64,000 nucleotides of DNA from Parus major. Lineage: Eukaryota; Chordata; Aves; Passeriformes; Paridae. The notes below the pieces were generated by a model that worked only from the letters and a program-made list of their open reading frames with translations, was not told the DNA's origin and ran no database searches. Positions 20,875 through 34,381 of this stretch are shown here, piece after piece (within the stretch, counting starts at the first letter, position 1; each line of letters opens with the position of its first letter). The translations under genes and the position numbers were made by a program. The stretch spans positions 98,143,781 to 98,207,780 of the forward strand of contig NC_031768.1 of the NCBI RefSeq assembly GCF_001522545.3, written 5' to 3'.

Positions 20875-22571
20875 GTGAGTCACAAATGAGTGGAAATGTG
20901 ATTTTCCTAGAGCCCATAAGAAGGTCTGATCATCTGAAAGAAGAATGAGACTTTGTTAGGATAACACTAGGGGTATAAGAGTGTCATATTGGACAACTCA
21001 ATAATATTAAATAATAATAGTAATATGTTTACGGTTTTTAGAGTTTGCCTCAGTTGCATGTAAGTTTAAGAGCTGTTTTCTCCTCTGACAAGGGACAATC
21101 CAAGGCTGAAAACTGTGAGGGAAGAATCCAAGCAGAGCAGAACATGCTGCTCTTGGTTTGCTTTGAAGTAGCAGTCTCAGCTGAGGTAATTCACTTATCT
21201 TTCACATCTTCTTGGAAGCCCACAAAGTGTAGCATGCTCAGATAATTTTTGTCAGATGAAGTAAACATTGGAGAGAAACCCACTCATGCAGAGCAATGTC
21301 CCCTCAGGGGAAGCATTTCTCCACTGGTCACAGCACCATCTTTGTATTTTTTTAAGCCAAACTGGATAATATGATGAAAAAGTGTGCTCAAATTTGGCAT
21401 ATGAGTGTGCTTCCTAATGATGAATTAAGGAGAAGTTGCAGTTAGTGTAATGTCTCTGAGTGTGTAATAACCTGGTCATGGATCAAGTAAATGATCTGGT
21501 CTTAATTGGTATTAACAAAGAACAGAAAAAGACCAGGGGGGTGGGTTGCAGGATGGGACAGGACAGGGGGAACACCATAAGCTTCAGAAATCACAGAAAT
21601 TTGATGGTCATTGGCAGTTTCACTGTTGTTTAACTAAATCCAAACTCCATGTCTGCCTTTAAATTCCACTAATATATTTAGAAACACCAGCACATATTCA
21701 CCTGGCTATTTTGATACCTGCTTCAGGACAATAATGCAATATAAACTAAAGAAACGTTTCAGGGAGTATTACACTTGTCTATTGCGAACTTAGATCTACA
21801 GCAGTGTCTGTGAAGAGGGTTTGACCTAATGAATTTGCTACTGCCAGAGACACAAAAGTCTTCACCGGGAAGAAAGAGAAGCAAACAGTCCTTACACCCC
21901 ACAAACAATACCTTAATTGTAAAATGTATGTGAGACTTTCATTGATCCTATGAACAATTCAGAAGATAAAATTTCTTATTGAATTTTCAGACCAACCTGG
22001 AAGTTAAAATGCAAGGAGTCTGTTCTTAAATAATGCCTTTTAAAGCATCAGAAGAAAAAGATGAAATGCTCACAAAAGATGTATCTTTGCTCTACAACAG
22101 CCATTCCAAACACAACAGAGCTTGTACTAAGCATTACCTTGAAGGAGAGACCTTGAGGTGGAGGTGATCTGATAGAGCTTTGGGATCACCCCCTAGAGCA
22201 GATCTGAGCCTGACCAGGAAAAGAGAGTGACAAAGAGCACAGGTGCTGCCTTGCAGTGTTTTGAAGGCCTTTCCTTGCACGGCAGATGAGAACCACGCTG
22301 GGATGCTGTGTCTGCACTGGGGCCCAAAGCAGGACCAGTGTCACTTAGTGAGACACTGCTTGACAAGAACAGGTTGTTCATGTTTAGAGCAGGCAGAGGA
22401 TATTAACGTGTCCTAGCGTGATTCTGGCCTTGGATATGAGTGATTCCTTGGACAATGCCCTTTTGTGGGTTCAGCGATAGTTTGTAACAGGGCCATCCCC
22501 AGCAGGCAGGGACAGCAGGTTTCTTACACCCTACACCACATGCTAGGAATTGGGCTTAGAACCCCCCAGGC

Positions 22572-22625
22572 TTTTTCTGTATCCTTGTGCCATGACATGA
22601 CATTTTTCTGTATCCTTGTGCCATG
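22572..22625 (+). repeat. Two-copy tandem duplication, period 31
   Basis: A 23-bp block starting TTTTTCTGTATCCTTGTGCC is repeated exactly at 22572-22594 and 22603-22625. Confidence 0.9.
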
Positions 22626-23444
22626 GGTCATGTGAGACATGATTTTCTTCTGCGGAGACACCTCTGTGACGCACAGCAACAGAGCCTACGTGTTATTTGG
22701 GAAACTGAACAGATCCCACTCCCCTGCCTTGTAAGGAAAGCGTAAGACACAGAAAAGCATTAGTTTCAACTGAAAGCACTGGGCCTCTTTTTCCTTAGCT
22801 AAAGGCTCAAAGCTTGAAATCCCTCTGTGTCTCCAAGAGAAGTGGGGTCTCTTGTCCTGCTGCCTGGGAAGACGTCAAGATTCCTGGCCCCACATTTATG
22901 CCAACATGTCACCAGGTCAAGACTTAACGTAAATCCCTGCTCAGTGGGGCAGAGGGAGTAAATTAGTTGAGCAGTGTCTAGTAGTGGGTGTTTGTTGAAC
23001 CAAAGTTTATCAAGAAAAGCAGGATTTGAATGACACCCATTGTTTGTGTTCCTTCCTATTTTTCATGGGTCTTGATTAACTCTGGTGCCAGGATGTGATT
23101 TCTGCAGCGAGGCTGTAAGGCGTTAAGTCTCCATTCTGTTAATGTAGTGTAGTTTTTATCAGCCACAGTCTGTATTTTTTCAGCTGCTCTTTGGTCTTCA
23201 GTTTCAAAAATGTAATGCACTGACCTGGATTGGTTTTGAGTAAAGGCAGAGTAATTTTTACCAGCTGATCATATTCCTTCCTACAGTGACCATCTTAAGG
23301 AGGTGTGTTTGTCTTCCAAATTTACATCTGTTTCCCTGGAGTCATCATTAATGATTTGCTGTAAAACTTCAGTGGTGGTGCAGTTTGATCACACTGTCAC
23401 CATCTGATGTATTTTTTTTGTTTGTTTTTATTTTTTCCTCCCAG

Positions 23445-24870
23445 GATGCTCTTTTCTGCAGGTGGCTAAGGGATCTTACAGTTCATCTTGTATATAGTTC
23501 CATGTATGTGTCACCTTCCTGGCCATCCTTAGAATACTAAAAATATCTGTGGAGCTACAGTAATTTTTAACACTAAATTTACAGTATGTTACCATTCCAC
23601 AAGTTCTATGATGAGGAAATCCCCTAAATTTCTTAGCTTTGGATCCTAGTGTGGCTTTGTAGCGACTTGTTTTTTTCCTTGATCATCTGTAAAATAGGTT
23701 TATGCTGTCTAAAGCATTGGTCATAGCTGGTTCACCCAAAAGGCAGTAATACCTTGCAGAGAGCCCTTTTCTGGTTTTATCCTCACTTGTCCTCAGACTG
23801 GGTGGAAAGAGGAGCAGTGCCTACCCACAGACTTTTGGATGTGCTATGGTAAAGCACAATAGAGAGCTAAAAGCACTGGCTAGAGAATATCAGGATCTGT
23901 CTGGGGCTTTACTACTCCTTTTCACTCTGCACTAGATAACAAGCACAGCCTTTCCAGGCTTGTCAAGATGCTCAGTTTTTAGAGTGAAACAGTAGTTTTT
24001 CATCTGGGTGGCTGGGGAGCCTTCTCTGACAAAGTTTCTTCAGAGTGTTTTTGCTTCTAAGAGTATACTTAGGTTTTGCTTTGCTTTTCTGTCACTGTTG
24101 GACATGAAATGATTCACACAGCCACAGCTCAATGTGTGATAGGAAAAAGAGAACGATTTTTTCCATGGTTCCAGTATTTATAGATTCTCAACAACGACCA
24201 GGGATTCGATAGTCAGGTTACCACCTTCCCAACCACACTGGTCGTGAGAAATGTCCATCAAAAATCAATTCTTTAATGGAATGTATAAACATCTATGTTT
24301 ATAGTTACTTTGCCTGGGAAAGCATCTAGAAACTATGAAAAGAAGATCAGAAAGTTTAATTCTCAGGGTGACACTTTTATTTTTGTTGTTCCCTTCCTTT
24401 TCATGGTAGATACTTGGGAATCAGGTATCTGGGGCCGAAAGTTGATGTCCCAGCCCTCAGGCATTTTTGCCTCGTATACCAGTTACAGAGCATACATACA
24501 TTTTGGTTCTCCCTGAAAATATCCCAGGTGAAGTGTCTTCACAGCATTTATGGGAAAGTGACTTGTTTGGAATCAAACTAAGCAAACTTTGGGGCAAGTG
24601 CTGACACACAAACTTTGGAAAACTCACATCTCATCCTCTACCAAGTAGGGAGGCAACCCCAGCTGTGCCTGCAATGAGCAGGCTGCAAAAAATCACCAGG
24701 CATAAATTCTCCCATGCCTGAAGTTTCTTGGTGCTGCTCATCTGATAAAAAGTTAAATCCTTTCATTCCATACTCAGCTAATAGAGCCTAACTGTAGAGC
24801 ACACTGAATTAAAGCAGTCCAGCTAAGAAGCCAAGTGCCTGGGTAGAAGCCAAATAAAGGCTATTAGCCT
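23445..24870 (+). other. CD200: Candidate CD200 3' UTR exon
   Basis: A long T-rich tract ending in TTTTTTCCTCCCAG, the strongest acceptor-like site I saw downstream of exon 5, precedes 23445. It would pair with the donor at 20875. No convincing open frame follows. A canonical AATAAA lies at 24853-24858 and could end the transcript. The link to CD200 is inference; the end coordinate is approximate. Confidence 0.3.
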
Positions 24871-25544
24871 GGATAAATTCCTGTGACTTACCTGTCATTT
24901 ATGTGTCCTCACTTGAATGCTTTCCATAGCATCACCTGCTTATTTCATGGTTTGCAGGATACTCATATTTCAGCCTGGCCAATTAAAAAGCTTTACAGTT
25001 AATTCTCAGGATGTATCAGTTTGCAGGGGGATGAAATTCCACGCATACATTTCTTCTGGGGGCTTGTGGTAACCTGTGAGGAAGGACTCCTTCACAAAGG
25101 CATATAAAGGACAGAATTGTTTCTTTTGGGTTTGGTTTTGTTTTTAATAATTGGTATGTTGATCTCTCTTGGGTAGCTTATGTGGGTTTTGCCATATGTA
25201 AATCTTCAGAAATATTCAAATAGTATGCTAATGTATAAAAATACTATAACAAGGGGAAAAAAATGGGGCTTGTAATTAAGTAGATATTATGCTGAATAGA
25301 TAAGAAAGCTGAATAGAATAGGTTAACCTGGAAGAAGAAAACTTGAAGAGTCACAGAAGAAAAGACTAGGCCAGAGCAAAAATTCCATTCTGCAGAAAGC
25401 ACCAGCACAGAAATGTGTTTTTCCTGTTTGGAAATCAAAACATTCGGGTTCTCCTTCAAGTGGAGACTTTATGGAACTCACATGCAAGCAGCATTGCCTT
25501 TGCCTCTTAGTGCTATGGTTTACCTGTCAAGGTGGAGTTCAGTC

Positions 25545-25606
25545 AAAGGTTGGACTTGATGATCTTAGATGTCTTTTCCAACCTCACTCTTTCTACAATT
25601 CTGTTT
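25545..25606 (+). mobile_element. CR1 LINE 3' end fragment
   Basis: GGTTGGACTTGATGATCTTA followed by TCTTTTCCAACCTCA and an ACAATTCTG-like terminus is the typical CR1 3' end. Confidence 0.75.
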
Positions 25607-28170
25607 GTCTCAACACACCAGCTATCTGTATTCCAGAGAAATGCTGAACCTCAGTGTGCTCAATATGTTACACAAGTACTCCAAAACAGGTTCAAAATAC
25701 CTCTTTGACACAAGCTGGAGATCACTTAATACCCTGAATAGGAGTTTAAGATTCCCTGATTGTTACCTTTTGAATTTGATAGTTGCTACAAATAGCATAG
25801 AATCAGGTCTGGTAAGTTTAAAACAGCAGCTTGGCTGATCAGCTATAGTATGTGGGTATCAGAAACCCAAATTTTGGTGGCCAAATATGTCCTGGAAGGC
25901 TGGGAAATAAGTACTGTGCAGGAATTCCAGGTTTTGGGAATCTTTATAAGAACAAGTTCTTGGTTACACTTTTCATTGCTTTGTTCATAGTAAAGATAGT
26001 CATTCTGGAAGAGCCATTATAGCAGTACTCTCTGTCTATATTTGGGGAAAGGCTCTGTTTCTAAGCTCTAGCTTAAAAATTACAACAATTCTTATTCTGT
26101 CTTATGACTTGGATTTGCTTTGACATCTGGTTTTCTTACTAGCAACAGACTCAGTAGTTGAGAAAAATATAATAACAGCTTGGTTTTAGGAGAATTTTTA
26201 CAATAATATTTGCAGAGAAGACCACTAAATACCAGACTTTCAGATTATAAACTTGGGACATAACCTCTTTTTTGAGGCAGATGGATATTACACACTTCCT
26301 CTGCTTACAGAGACAAATGGGTTTCTGGCAGTCATGTCCCAGCTGGCAAGGCTCATTTTAGAGTAGCCTTGGTTTCCTCTCAAGTGTGGCTTTAATGGGA
26401 GTAGGAGATTATATTGCTCCTATTTTGAATTCCTGCAAAATAGCAAAAAATATGCAGTGAATATTCAACAGCCTCTTTCCTTTACCCTTCTTAATACTAA
26501 ACCAAAAAAACCCCAAACCCAAGCCAACTAACCAAACAAAAATCCCAAAACCTAAAAATGTCACAATGTAAAAAGAAGTATAGAGAAACAGACCTAAACA
26601 GAGGTACTGAGGGGCAGAATTAAAAAAATAAACAACAACCTCATGACAAAAATGTCAGTGAAGGGGTAATTCTGGTGTCAGGCTGCCCATCAGGTTTCCT
26701 TCAGATATAAATGTTTTGTAACTCAAGTGAAGATGTTTTCTGGGTTTAATCACACTGTTTGCAGACAGCTCCTGTTCCCTAGTAATTCCACCTAATTTTC
26801 TGCTCACTGAAATGTGCCTGGCAGTACCCTCTGGTCTGTATCATAAATAGAGGGAGGATGGGCACACTTTGCAAGCTTTCCACACTTAAGTGCTACCTGT
26901 TTTCATTGTGAAAAACAGGGACAGCTGGTGTTTTGTTTATTTTCCCTGATATGTTTTGCTTAAAAAAACATGTTTCTTATCTTGCTTTCCATTTAGTACC
27001 ACCAGGAAAAGGGAGTGGAAGAGGAGGGAGGGGAAGGACATATCGGTGGTTCCTGATCCCCTAGGATATGGCTGGGTTTTTTGCCTGGAAGGATGAAATA
27101 AATCCTGGTTTGCTACTGACAGGATGAAGGTAGTGCTATAGGAAACATCTTGGAGTTTGTCCTGCACATCTAAAGGGAAGGCATTGAAGTCTATGCTACT
27201 AAAGCACAAAGCCCTTTCTTTGCCAACAAGAAGGCTTTCAGTATATGTGACTAGTAAAATTTCTGTCCTGTGCATCATATTTGTGCTCATATTTCATCAT
27301 GAAGTAATTTTCTGGTCCTTCCTTTTCCTTTTCATTCCAACAATAGGGCTTTATATATAACCAGAAAATAAAATGTCTGGCAGCTGAAAGGGAGAACAAA
27401 TAGCATTCCTGTAATATGTGAACAGTTGCCTCACTGTTTCAATTCCTCATTCACTTCCTTGCTAAGAATTATTTATATTCCCAATTACAAAATACTTTAC
27501 AAAATACTTTGTCAGAATGCAAGGTTATTAGATAAGGAACCTCTTTCATATTCCTCTACATGAAAAGTAAAGATGCCATATATTTTATTATTGTCTTCAA
27601 AGCCATGTAAAGGTAGTGTTGTAAACTGAATCTCAAACAAAGATATTTTGAAATTTACTTATATATGCAGTATATGTGTATTAATTAATTATTGGTGTGT
27701 TATTACCAGTGAAGAAAGTAGTTTACTTTTCACAGTTTACAAATCATTTCAGGGTTTTGTATATTCTTTATGTCATATTCTGAATTCCTCAGTGTGTGAT
27801 TTCCAGAATTAAAAAAGCAGGGAAATTGTTCAGCACAGGGTGGGCTTGTCACTGTTGCTCCCCAGTTTCCCCACTGTGCATTTCACTTCCTCCTGTCCAG
27901 CAGCAGCTACACTGCTAAGCAAAGCCTGAGACAGCAACACAAGGGCCACATCTCATCCTTTCCTGGGGCTGTTTTTGTGTTTTCTAGGATCCTTGATGAT
28001 TTCTGTCCATCTAACCGCTCATTAGAAGTCAGCAGCCTGAAGTCAGCATTACACATACTGACTTGACTCGCTGGAAAGAAGCAGCAAAAAGAGGAGAAGA
28101 CATCATGTACACTGCCCTATCTGGAAACTGAGCTGATCACTGAAAAAACTAACACAATATTTGTTATCTA
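25607..28170. other. Intergenic or intronic sequence, nothing recognised
   Basis: AT-rich, with scattered short open frames that show no domain. No RNA gene or repeat was identified by eye. Confidence 0.4.
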
Positions 28171-28470
28171 GTCTAGGTCCTTAATCTTAAAATGCAGGAC
28201 TGGAGGGACCACATGGTCTACTGCTCCACAGAGAAGGAGATTTTTGTCAGGCAAAACCTTCTTTGCCCATGCCACTCTTGGTACTGCTTCTGGGCAAAAT
28301 GTGTTTGTCTTCTTCCAGCTGAGTTTTGAAAATGTCCGTGGATAGAAGCTCTGCACACTCTCTGGGAGATTCTCTTCCAGTGCTTAATTGCTCTTGCTCT
28401 CTTGAATTAGAGAGGGATTTCATTTTTGCCAACACCTGTCTGCAATTTCACTTGCAGCAACTCAAGAGTT
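28170..28470 (-). mobile_element. Diverged CR1 LINE 3' region, antisense
   Basis: The + strand text from GCAGGACTGGAGGGACCA through GAGTTTTGAAAATGTCC and CTCTGGGAGATTCTCTTCC to CAGTGCTTAATTGCTC follows a reversed CR1 3' UTR at moderate divergence. It appears older than the other CR1 pieces here. Confidence 0.65.
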
Positions 28471-31179
28471 CACCACCCTCTTCCTGTCATCTGATTTTTC
28501 TTCTCTTATCCAGCTGTTCCAACTCCTTTTTCTGTCTGGAAAGACCTGCTGGACTCAAAATCAAGGACTCAAACTACACAAGATTTGTCAAAATTATTGG
28601 GGAAGAGCAATAAGACTCCAACAGGTGACTGAATAAAGGCAGTAGCAGCCAGAGTATGGAAAGAAGAATTGTAAGTAATTTGTATAATATATAAGTAATT
28701 TACTTTACTTGATTTTTTCCTAATCCCAGAGTGCCTTCTTCTGTGTTATCTGTGGTTTTTAGGGATGTGTGTGGTGGGGTTAAATATGTAAATGAGGAGG
28801 AGATGGTAACAAAGGCCAGTGGTGGAAAGCATTGTCTTCTCCATCTTTCTGTTAATACCCTATCCCACTCCTTGCTGAGCTGCCAAAAAGCATGGATTTC
28901 ATCAATAGTTTTTGTGCTCATCTTATGCACTGTTCAGAATAGTCTTCCCTGTCTTCATCCATTTTTATTGTGTTTTTTTAAACACAGATAAATGGCTTAG
29001 CTGGCCAAAAGTCATTATTCCATGGCTGGAGCGCATTGGGTGGGATGTCACACGCTGAGCTCGCTGTCCTGTGTCCCTACTGTGGCTGCAGTGGTATCAG
29101 CTGGCAGGCTTACAGAGGCTGAGCTTACTGACTTGTCATGCCTTTGGTAGCAGATAAAGACACTATTGCACTATTCTTAGGAGCTGGACATAATTCTACT
29201 CCTGTCCCAGGCTGGACTGGAGTTCCTCTCCTGACATCCCAAGTTGCTCATCACTGCCAGCCCAAGCCTGCTGATCCAGCCACTTCCAGGCTTAAAGTTC
29301 CAGGTGTTTGACCCCCTCTTGCTGGGCAGCAGCAGGGTGCTCAGGAGGACCATGCACTCCTGGGCATTGCCCTGCAGCTCCTCTTCTTTGTGAGGGGTTG
29401 AAGGCTCCAGGTGCCCTCTGCTTCTGTGCTTGTTTTAGTTAGGACAGAGTTATTATCTTGTCACAAGTTAGTATGAGGCTACCTTTCCAACTCTTCCCTT
29501 TCTTCCTGGGGACTGTGCAAGCAGCTGTGTGGTTATTAGTTCCTGGCTGGGTTTAAACCATGACAGCCTCTGAGCACCTCCGCAGGGCTCTGCGCCTGCC
29601 CCGCAAGGCAAAGACTGCTAAAAGCAAGCCTACCTCTGGGTGTTCCTTCCTAGTGGCCCATTTTACTGACAGGATAGACAGATGGGAGGACACCAGGGGG
29701 TCCTCTGGTGACTTTTTGTTCAGCTAACGAGTGCTACTGTTCAGGCTGTTTCTCAGTTTTCCTTCTGTCTGGATGTTTGTCGTTATATCAGGATCACTAA
29801 CAGTATGCTCTTTTCTTTTGACTTTGATGAGCATTTGTTTGTGCATCTGAAACAGTCCATCTTACCAGAGTGTGTAGCGTTTTGCATTGTGCCTTTTATG
29901 TCATATGCTTATTAAGGGTCCAAACTGTCAAGCTGAAAAATCAACAACAGAGATGTAAAATTCAGGACAGTACTCAGAGCAAGTATTTTGCTGGTTCTTG
30001 AGCAGTGGCCTCTCCAGAGCCTGGTAAAAAAGCTTCATGTGTCTGTCTGCTTGTGTTCTTGAGTATGTGAGGGCTGCTGTTTGCTCTGCTATTGTAGGTG
30101 CAATATGAATTATTTATTTGTACATTTCACTTTTTCTAATTACAAAAACAAATCTGTTTCAACCAAAACACCAACTGGTTTTGTTTTTTTTTTTTCTTTT
30201 CCCCCTACTTGTTTGAGATACCAGAAATGTGTCATTGCAATTTGGGCTTTTTAATAGGTTTTTTTTTATACTTTACTTCCTTTCTGAACAGAAAATGGGA
30301 GTTCATGGGGCTTTTAAGGTGTTTTGGGGTATTTTATCCTTTTAAAATAAGGTTTTGACCAAAACTTTTGAGATAAATTTACAGGAGTATTTTTGACCAG
30401 AGCAGCTGCAGTTGAGTTCAGATTTGAAAATAACTTCAGTCAATCAAAACAGTGTATTCTGTATTTTTGCTGTTATTGTCTGTGTCATGCTTGTTGCTTA
30501 ATTATTTTTTATCTAAAATTACATGCTCTACTGATATATTGTCTGTCTTGTTTTCTGTATTTCCTGGATGAAAAGAAGCCAAATAAAGCAAATTTGAACA
30601 TAAGGCCACATCATTTTTTTTCATTTGTAGCACAGTGCTTTTGAGCTTTTATAAATCAATGAGAGAAGTATTACACATGCGCTCTAAGTGTATGAATAAT
30701 TCCTTTGGGGAAAAGCAGTAGTGACCCAGTGTACTCTTTAATACATGTGGCCTTTTGAGATTAATTGTGAAACCACAATAATTTTTGTTTCTCATGACAT
30801 CAACTTGCACTTTTCTTCTTAAAAGATATGGTAATGAGAAACTTGAATATAATTAAAAGGATATGTCAATGCTACTGTATCCCTTGAGGAGCCGAATGTC
30901 ATGGGATTGTGTCCTAGATCTGAAAGGCAACCCTTTATTGCTTGTCTGAGCTATATCTGTTGGTAAAATATTGGCAGTGATTTCCAGAGGTTTTCCAGAG
31001 ATTGCAACATAAACTTTTTATTTTCTCAAGGATACAAATGGTTGCTGGTGATGCTTCTTCCTGGATGCTGGCCAGAAGTGAAAGTCTTTATAGCTGCAAT
31101 ATCTCACTCACCCTGAGTGATGAGAGATTCTAGTTTCTTCTGCTGGGAATTTGTTGCTATAGAACCAGGAATGACAGCT
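28471..31179. other. Intergenic sequence, nothing recognised
   Basis: AT-rich, with poly-T runs near 30185. No gene, RNA or mobile element could be supported. Confidence 0.4.
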
Positions 31180-31427
31180 TTAAACTCAGAGAGGGTCAAT
31201 TTAGATTATATATAAGGAAGAAGCATTTTACAATGAGAGTGGTAAAACACTGGAGCAGGTTGCCAAGAGATGGTGGATGCCCCATCCCTGGAAACTTCCA
31301 AGGTCAGGCTGGAAGGGACCTGAGCAACCTGGTCTAGCTCAAGATGCCCCTGCTCATTGCAGGGGGATTGAACTAGATGGCCTTCAAAGCTCCCTTCCAA
31401 CCCAAACTCTTCTATGATTCTAAGAAT
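31180..31427 (+). mobile_element. CR1 LINE 3' end
   Basis: It contains ACTGGAGCAGGTTGCC, GATGCCCCATCCCTGGAA, GAACTAGATGGCC, CCCTTCCAACCC and ends CTATGATTCTAAG, a standard CR1 3' terminus. Confidence 0.9.
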
Positions 31428-34230
31428 CTGACACTCTTAGATCAGGGAAAGCAGTGAGCCAGAAATAATGCTGCCCTGAGCACAGAACAAACTCTGGTTT
31501 TCCCTGGAGAAAAAGCAATGTTTGCCATGCACAAGAGCAGAAGAGCTGCTTGCCTGGCCTAGGAGCTGCTGGCACAGCTGGCTCAAGTGCTGCTTAAGCC
31601 ACCAGTTGTGGGGTGGTTTGGCATTTAAGGAAAGAATTGGGAAACACCCACAGAAGTGGTTTTTCTGGGAGAAGCTGCTGGGAGCTTCCTCTGTGTCTGA
31701 GATTAGGCCAAGAAAAGAGATACAAGAAAAAAGAAAAAAAACCAGTCCAGGGAACTTGTCTGCCTCAGCTAGCTAAAAACTAACTAACAGTAAAGGAGAG
31801 CTCTGACCCGCTGTCTGTCTGTGCTGCAGACAGAACGGTCCAGGAACAGGATGTAGGGCAGTGAAAGCTCTTTCTCAACACAAACAACACGCTTTTCCTT
31901 TCCCCCTTCGCTCTCAGAGCCAGTCTTAAAGGTGCAGAACTTAATATGTAACATAAACAAAGTGATTGGGGATACCAGTATCATAAAGTCACCCCAGGAC
32001 AAGTTGCAAGGTGGGTTGTGCTGACAGAGCAGGGCAGGAACCAAACAGTGCAGGCTGAGGTGGTTCAGGCTGGGGCTGAGGTATGGTGGCAGTGTTAAAT
32101 GGCCTTAGAAAGAGTAGATTGGCCACCCTTCACAAAATGTTCAAAAAATTCTTCCCAAAACATTTGCAGAACAGCATGTTTCCTCAGGGAAACCACAAGG
32201 CTGCTGCAAAATCCATAAAAGGTTGATTTTTTTGTCTGGCAGCCTCATCCTAGGAACCTGTAAAAATGTTTGCTTTAGTTTTCAAGTCACAGTGCATTGT
32301 TTAATTGTGGCAGCTGTCTCCTGTCTTTGTGTGCTTTTATCCCTGACGTGCTCAAGGATGTAATTTCTCTGAATTGTCTTGAATTGTGCTGACATAAGGG
32401 ACAGGAAGGTAAAGTGTCTGTGAGAGATAACTTCTACACATGGATCAGTGGTATGCAGAGAAGGTCTTCAAACCACCAGTATGCAGGGCCTATTTCAGAG
32501 GAATACAGGGTTCCTGTGAAAGATGGAATTTGAAAAAATAAATAAATAAAATTATCACTTTTGATCACACTGTGACTTATCCTTTTTTGCCTTGCCTCAC
32601 CTACCACCCAGCCCAAGGTCAGACAGCTGCTCCAGCTGCTCTGAAGCAGTGAATGCATGCTTGTGTTTTTTCCTTTTTCCTTTTTTCACTCTCCACCAAC
32701 CCATTAATTTTGCCTCTGCACTTTGTTTCCAGTCTCCAAGTCTGAGAAGTAGGTTTGGGATGCTTCTGGGTGACTTTTACAAATCATATCATTGCCATGT
32801 GCCTGCCTGTTTCACTTCTGTGTTTCCCAGATACTGCTCTGCTAACTAAAATGTTGTTTGCTTTGAAATCATAGTGGCAGCTGCTCTCAAAGGCTGCTGC
32901 ACAACAAGATGTCAGGGAAGGAAGCTAAAATAGAAGCTAAGAGGATGTATGGTGGGGGGTTGCCTGGATTTTTTTTCCTTAAAATTTATTAAAGTTAGGG
33001 GCAGAATCAGCACATAACAAGAACTTGCATCTTGATGACCAGTATTTCTTCATCCAGAAAGGCTTAAAAGTCTTTCAGTTTCAAGTTGAAAGCAATTAAA
33101 TTGGTTTTTGAAGACCATATTTAGTGAGCATCCTGGGAGATGGTAATAAAGTGAATTTGGTGCTTTGAGTCACTCTGCCTGCAAGAAGGAAGTGTGGCCA
33201 CCTGGACAGACAGAACTGGGAAATAAAGAATAGGATTGTAGCCCCAGCCTTACTAATCGGGGTTTCCTAGAGGAAAAGGAGACAAAGGATTAGTATTACT
33301 AATTACTTATTTCAGTCTAATAAATTATTTTTGGAAAACAATGTAGCTGAGTGTAGTGGTTGACAAAAGAAAGCTTCCTACTTCTCACTTGAAACAGAGG
33401 TTAAGCAGGTTGGTTCTTGCTGATAAAGTATGTATCAGGCAGATTGTCTGTTCTGGCAAGAGTTTGTTAATGTAATTTGATCAAGAAACACACAGTGAGA
33501 GAACGATTTATATTTTATTTTATCCATTCCTAAAGTGGTCCTGATTTCAACTTCTTTCCTCCTGATTTTGCCCTTCACTGTTCAGGCTTCCCTGATTTAT
33601 TGTTCCTCTTGGTCCTGGACATGTCCTGATCACCTTTGTTCTTTGCAAAGGACTTGGCCTGAAGCTATTTTTTTGCTTATGTGGACACACTTTCCAACTG
33701 ATTTCCTTCTTTCCCTCTCTGGTACTCAAGTGTTCACAACAGCCACTCCATCACTGAAAGGTGTTTTCATCTTCCTGAGTCACAGTAACCACAAAGTGAA
33801 AATAGCTCCTGTGAAAGTTTGTCCTTGCTTCCAAACCAGGAGGCAGCCCCTCAAGGAACGACAACATGGACATCAGTAGACAGACCTAAGGAAAATGTCC
33901 CTGCTCCTGTCTGTCTGCAGGAGCTCCACAGAGCCCAGATCCTGGCCACACACTGCCTGGAGCTCATGTGGAGCCCACTGATGTGTTCTCCTCCCTTGCT
34001 GGGCTGCATGCTTGTCCCGTCAAAATGTACACAAAAATAAAACGTGCAGCTGGGGGCCTGAGTAACATGGTCAGTGTCTCAACGTGGAATAAAAGGAAAG
34101 TGTACTCTCACCACTGTTATATGCTTTAAGTTGGATTCCTATTAAGCAGCTGCTTATTTCAGCTAACTGACCCTATGTAAGGATGATAAATTTTGGCATT
34201 CTCTGGCATCCTTTATCATTTCACAGCCCA
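31428..34230. other. Intergenic sequence, nothing recognised
   Basis: It has an (AAAT)n run near 32534-32551. Otherwise no supportable gene, RNA or mobile element. Confidence 0.4.
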
Positions 34231-34381
34231 GGATAAGACAGCTCAGTTGGTCAGAGCATGGTGCTAATAAAGCCAAGGTTAAGAGTTTGATACCCATATG
34301 GGCAGCTCATTTGAGAATTGGATTTGATGACCCTTGTGGGGTGCCTTTCCACAACTCAGAATACTGTGTGATTATGTGATA
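34231..34381 (+). mobile_element. tRNA-Ile-derived SINE (TguSINE-like)
   Basis: The head (about 34231-34303) follows tRNA-Ile(AAU): A box CAGCTCAGTTGG, anticodon-loop region GTGCTAATAA, B box AGTTTGATACC, closing CATATGGGC. The tail contains TTGATGACCCTTGTGG and CCTTTCCACAACTC, like a CR1 3' end, and finishes in a GTGATTATGTGAT repeat. This tRNA head plus CR1 tail design is known from passerine SINEs. Decay of the stems argues against a working tRNA gene. Confidence 0.8.

Larger units (their letters stand above)
20875..25540 (+). other. Downstream of the CD200 stop: probable 3' UTR intron and UTR
   Basis: No mobile element was recognised in about 4.6 kb, unlike the flanks. It holds the candidate UTR exon from 23445 and a direct duplication at 22572-22625. 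Otherwise nothing is seen. Confidence 0.4.

Noticed and set aside
34231..34303. Functional tRNA-Ile gene
   Set aside because: Stems and the B box are degraded and a CR1-like tail follows directly, so it is a SINE head.
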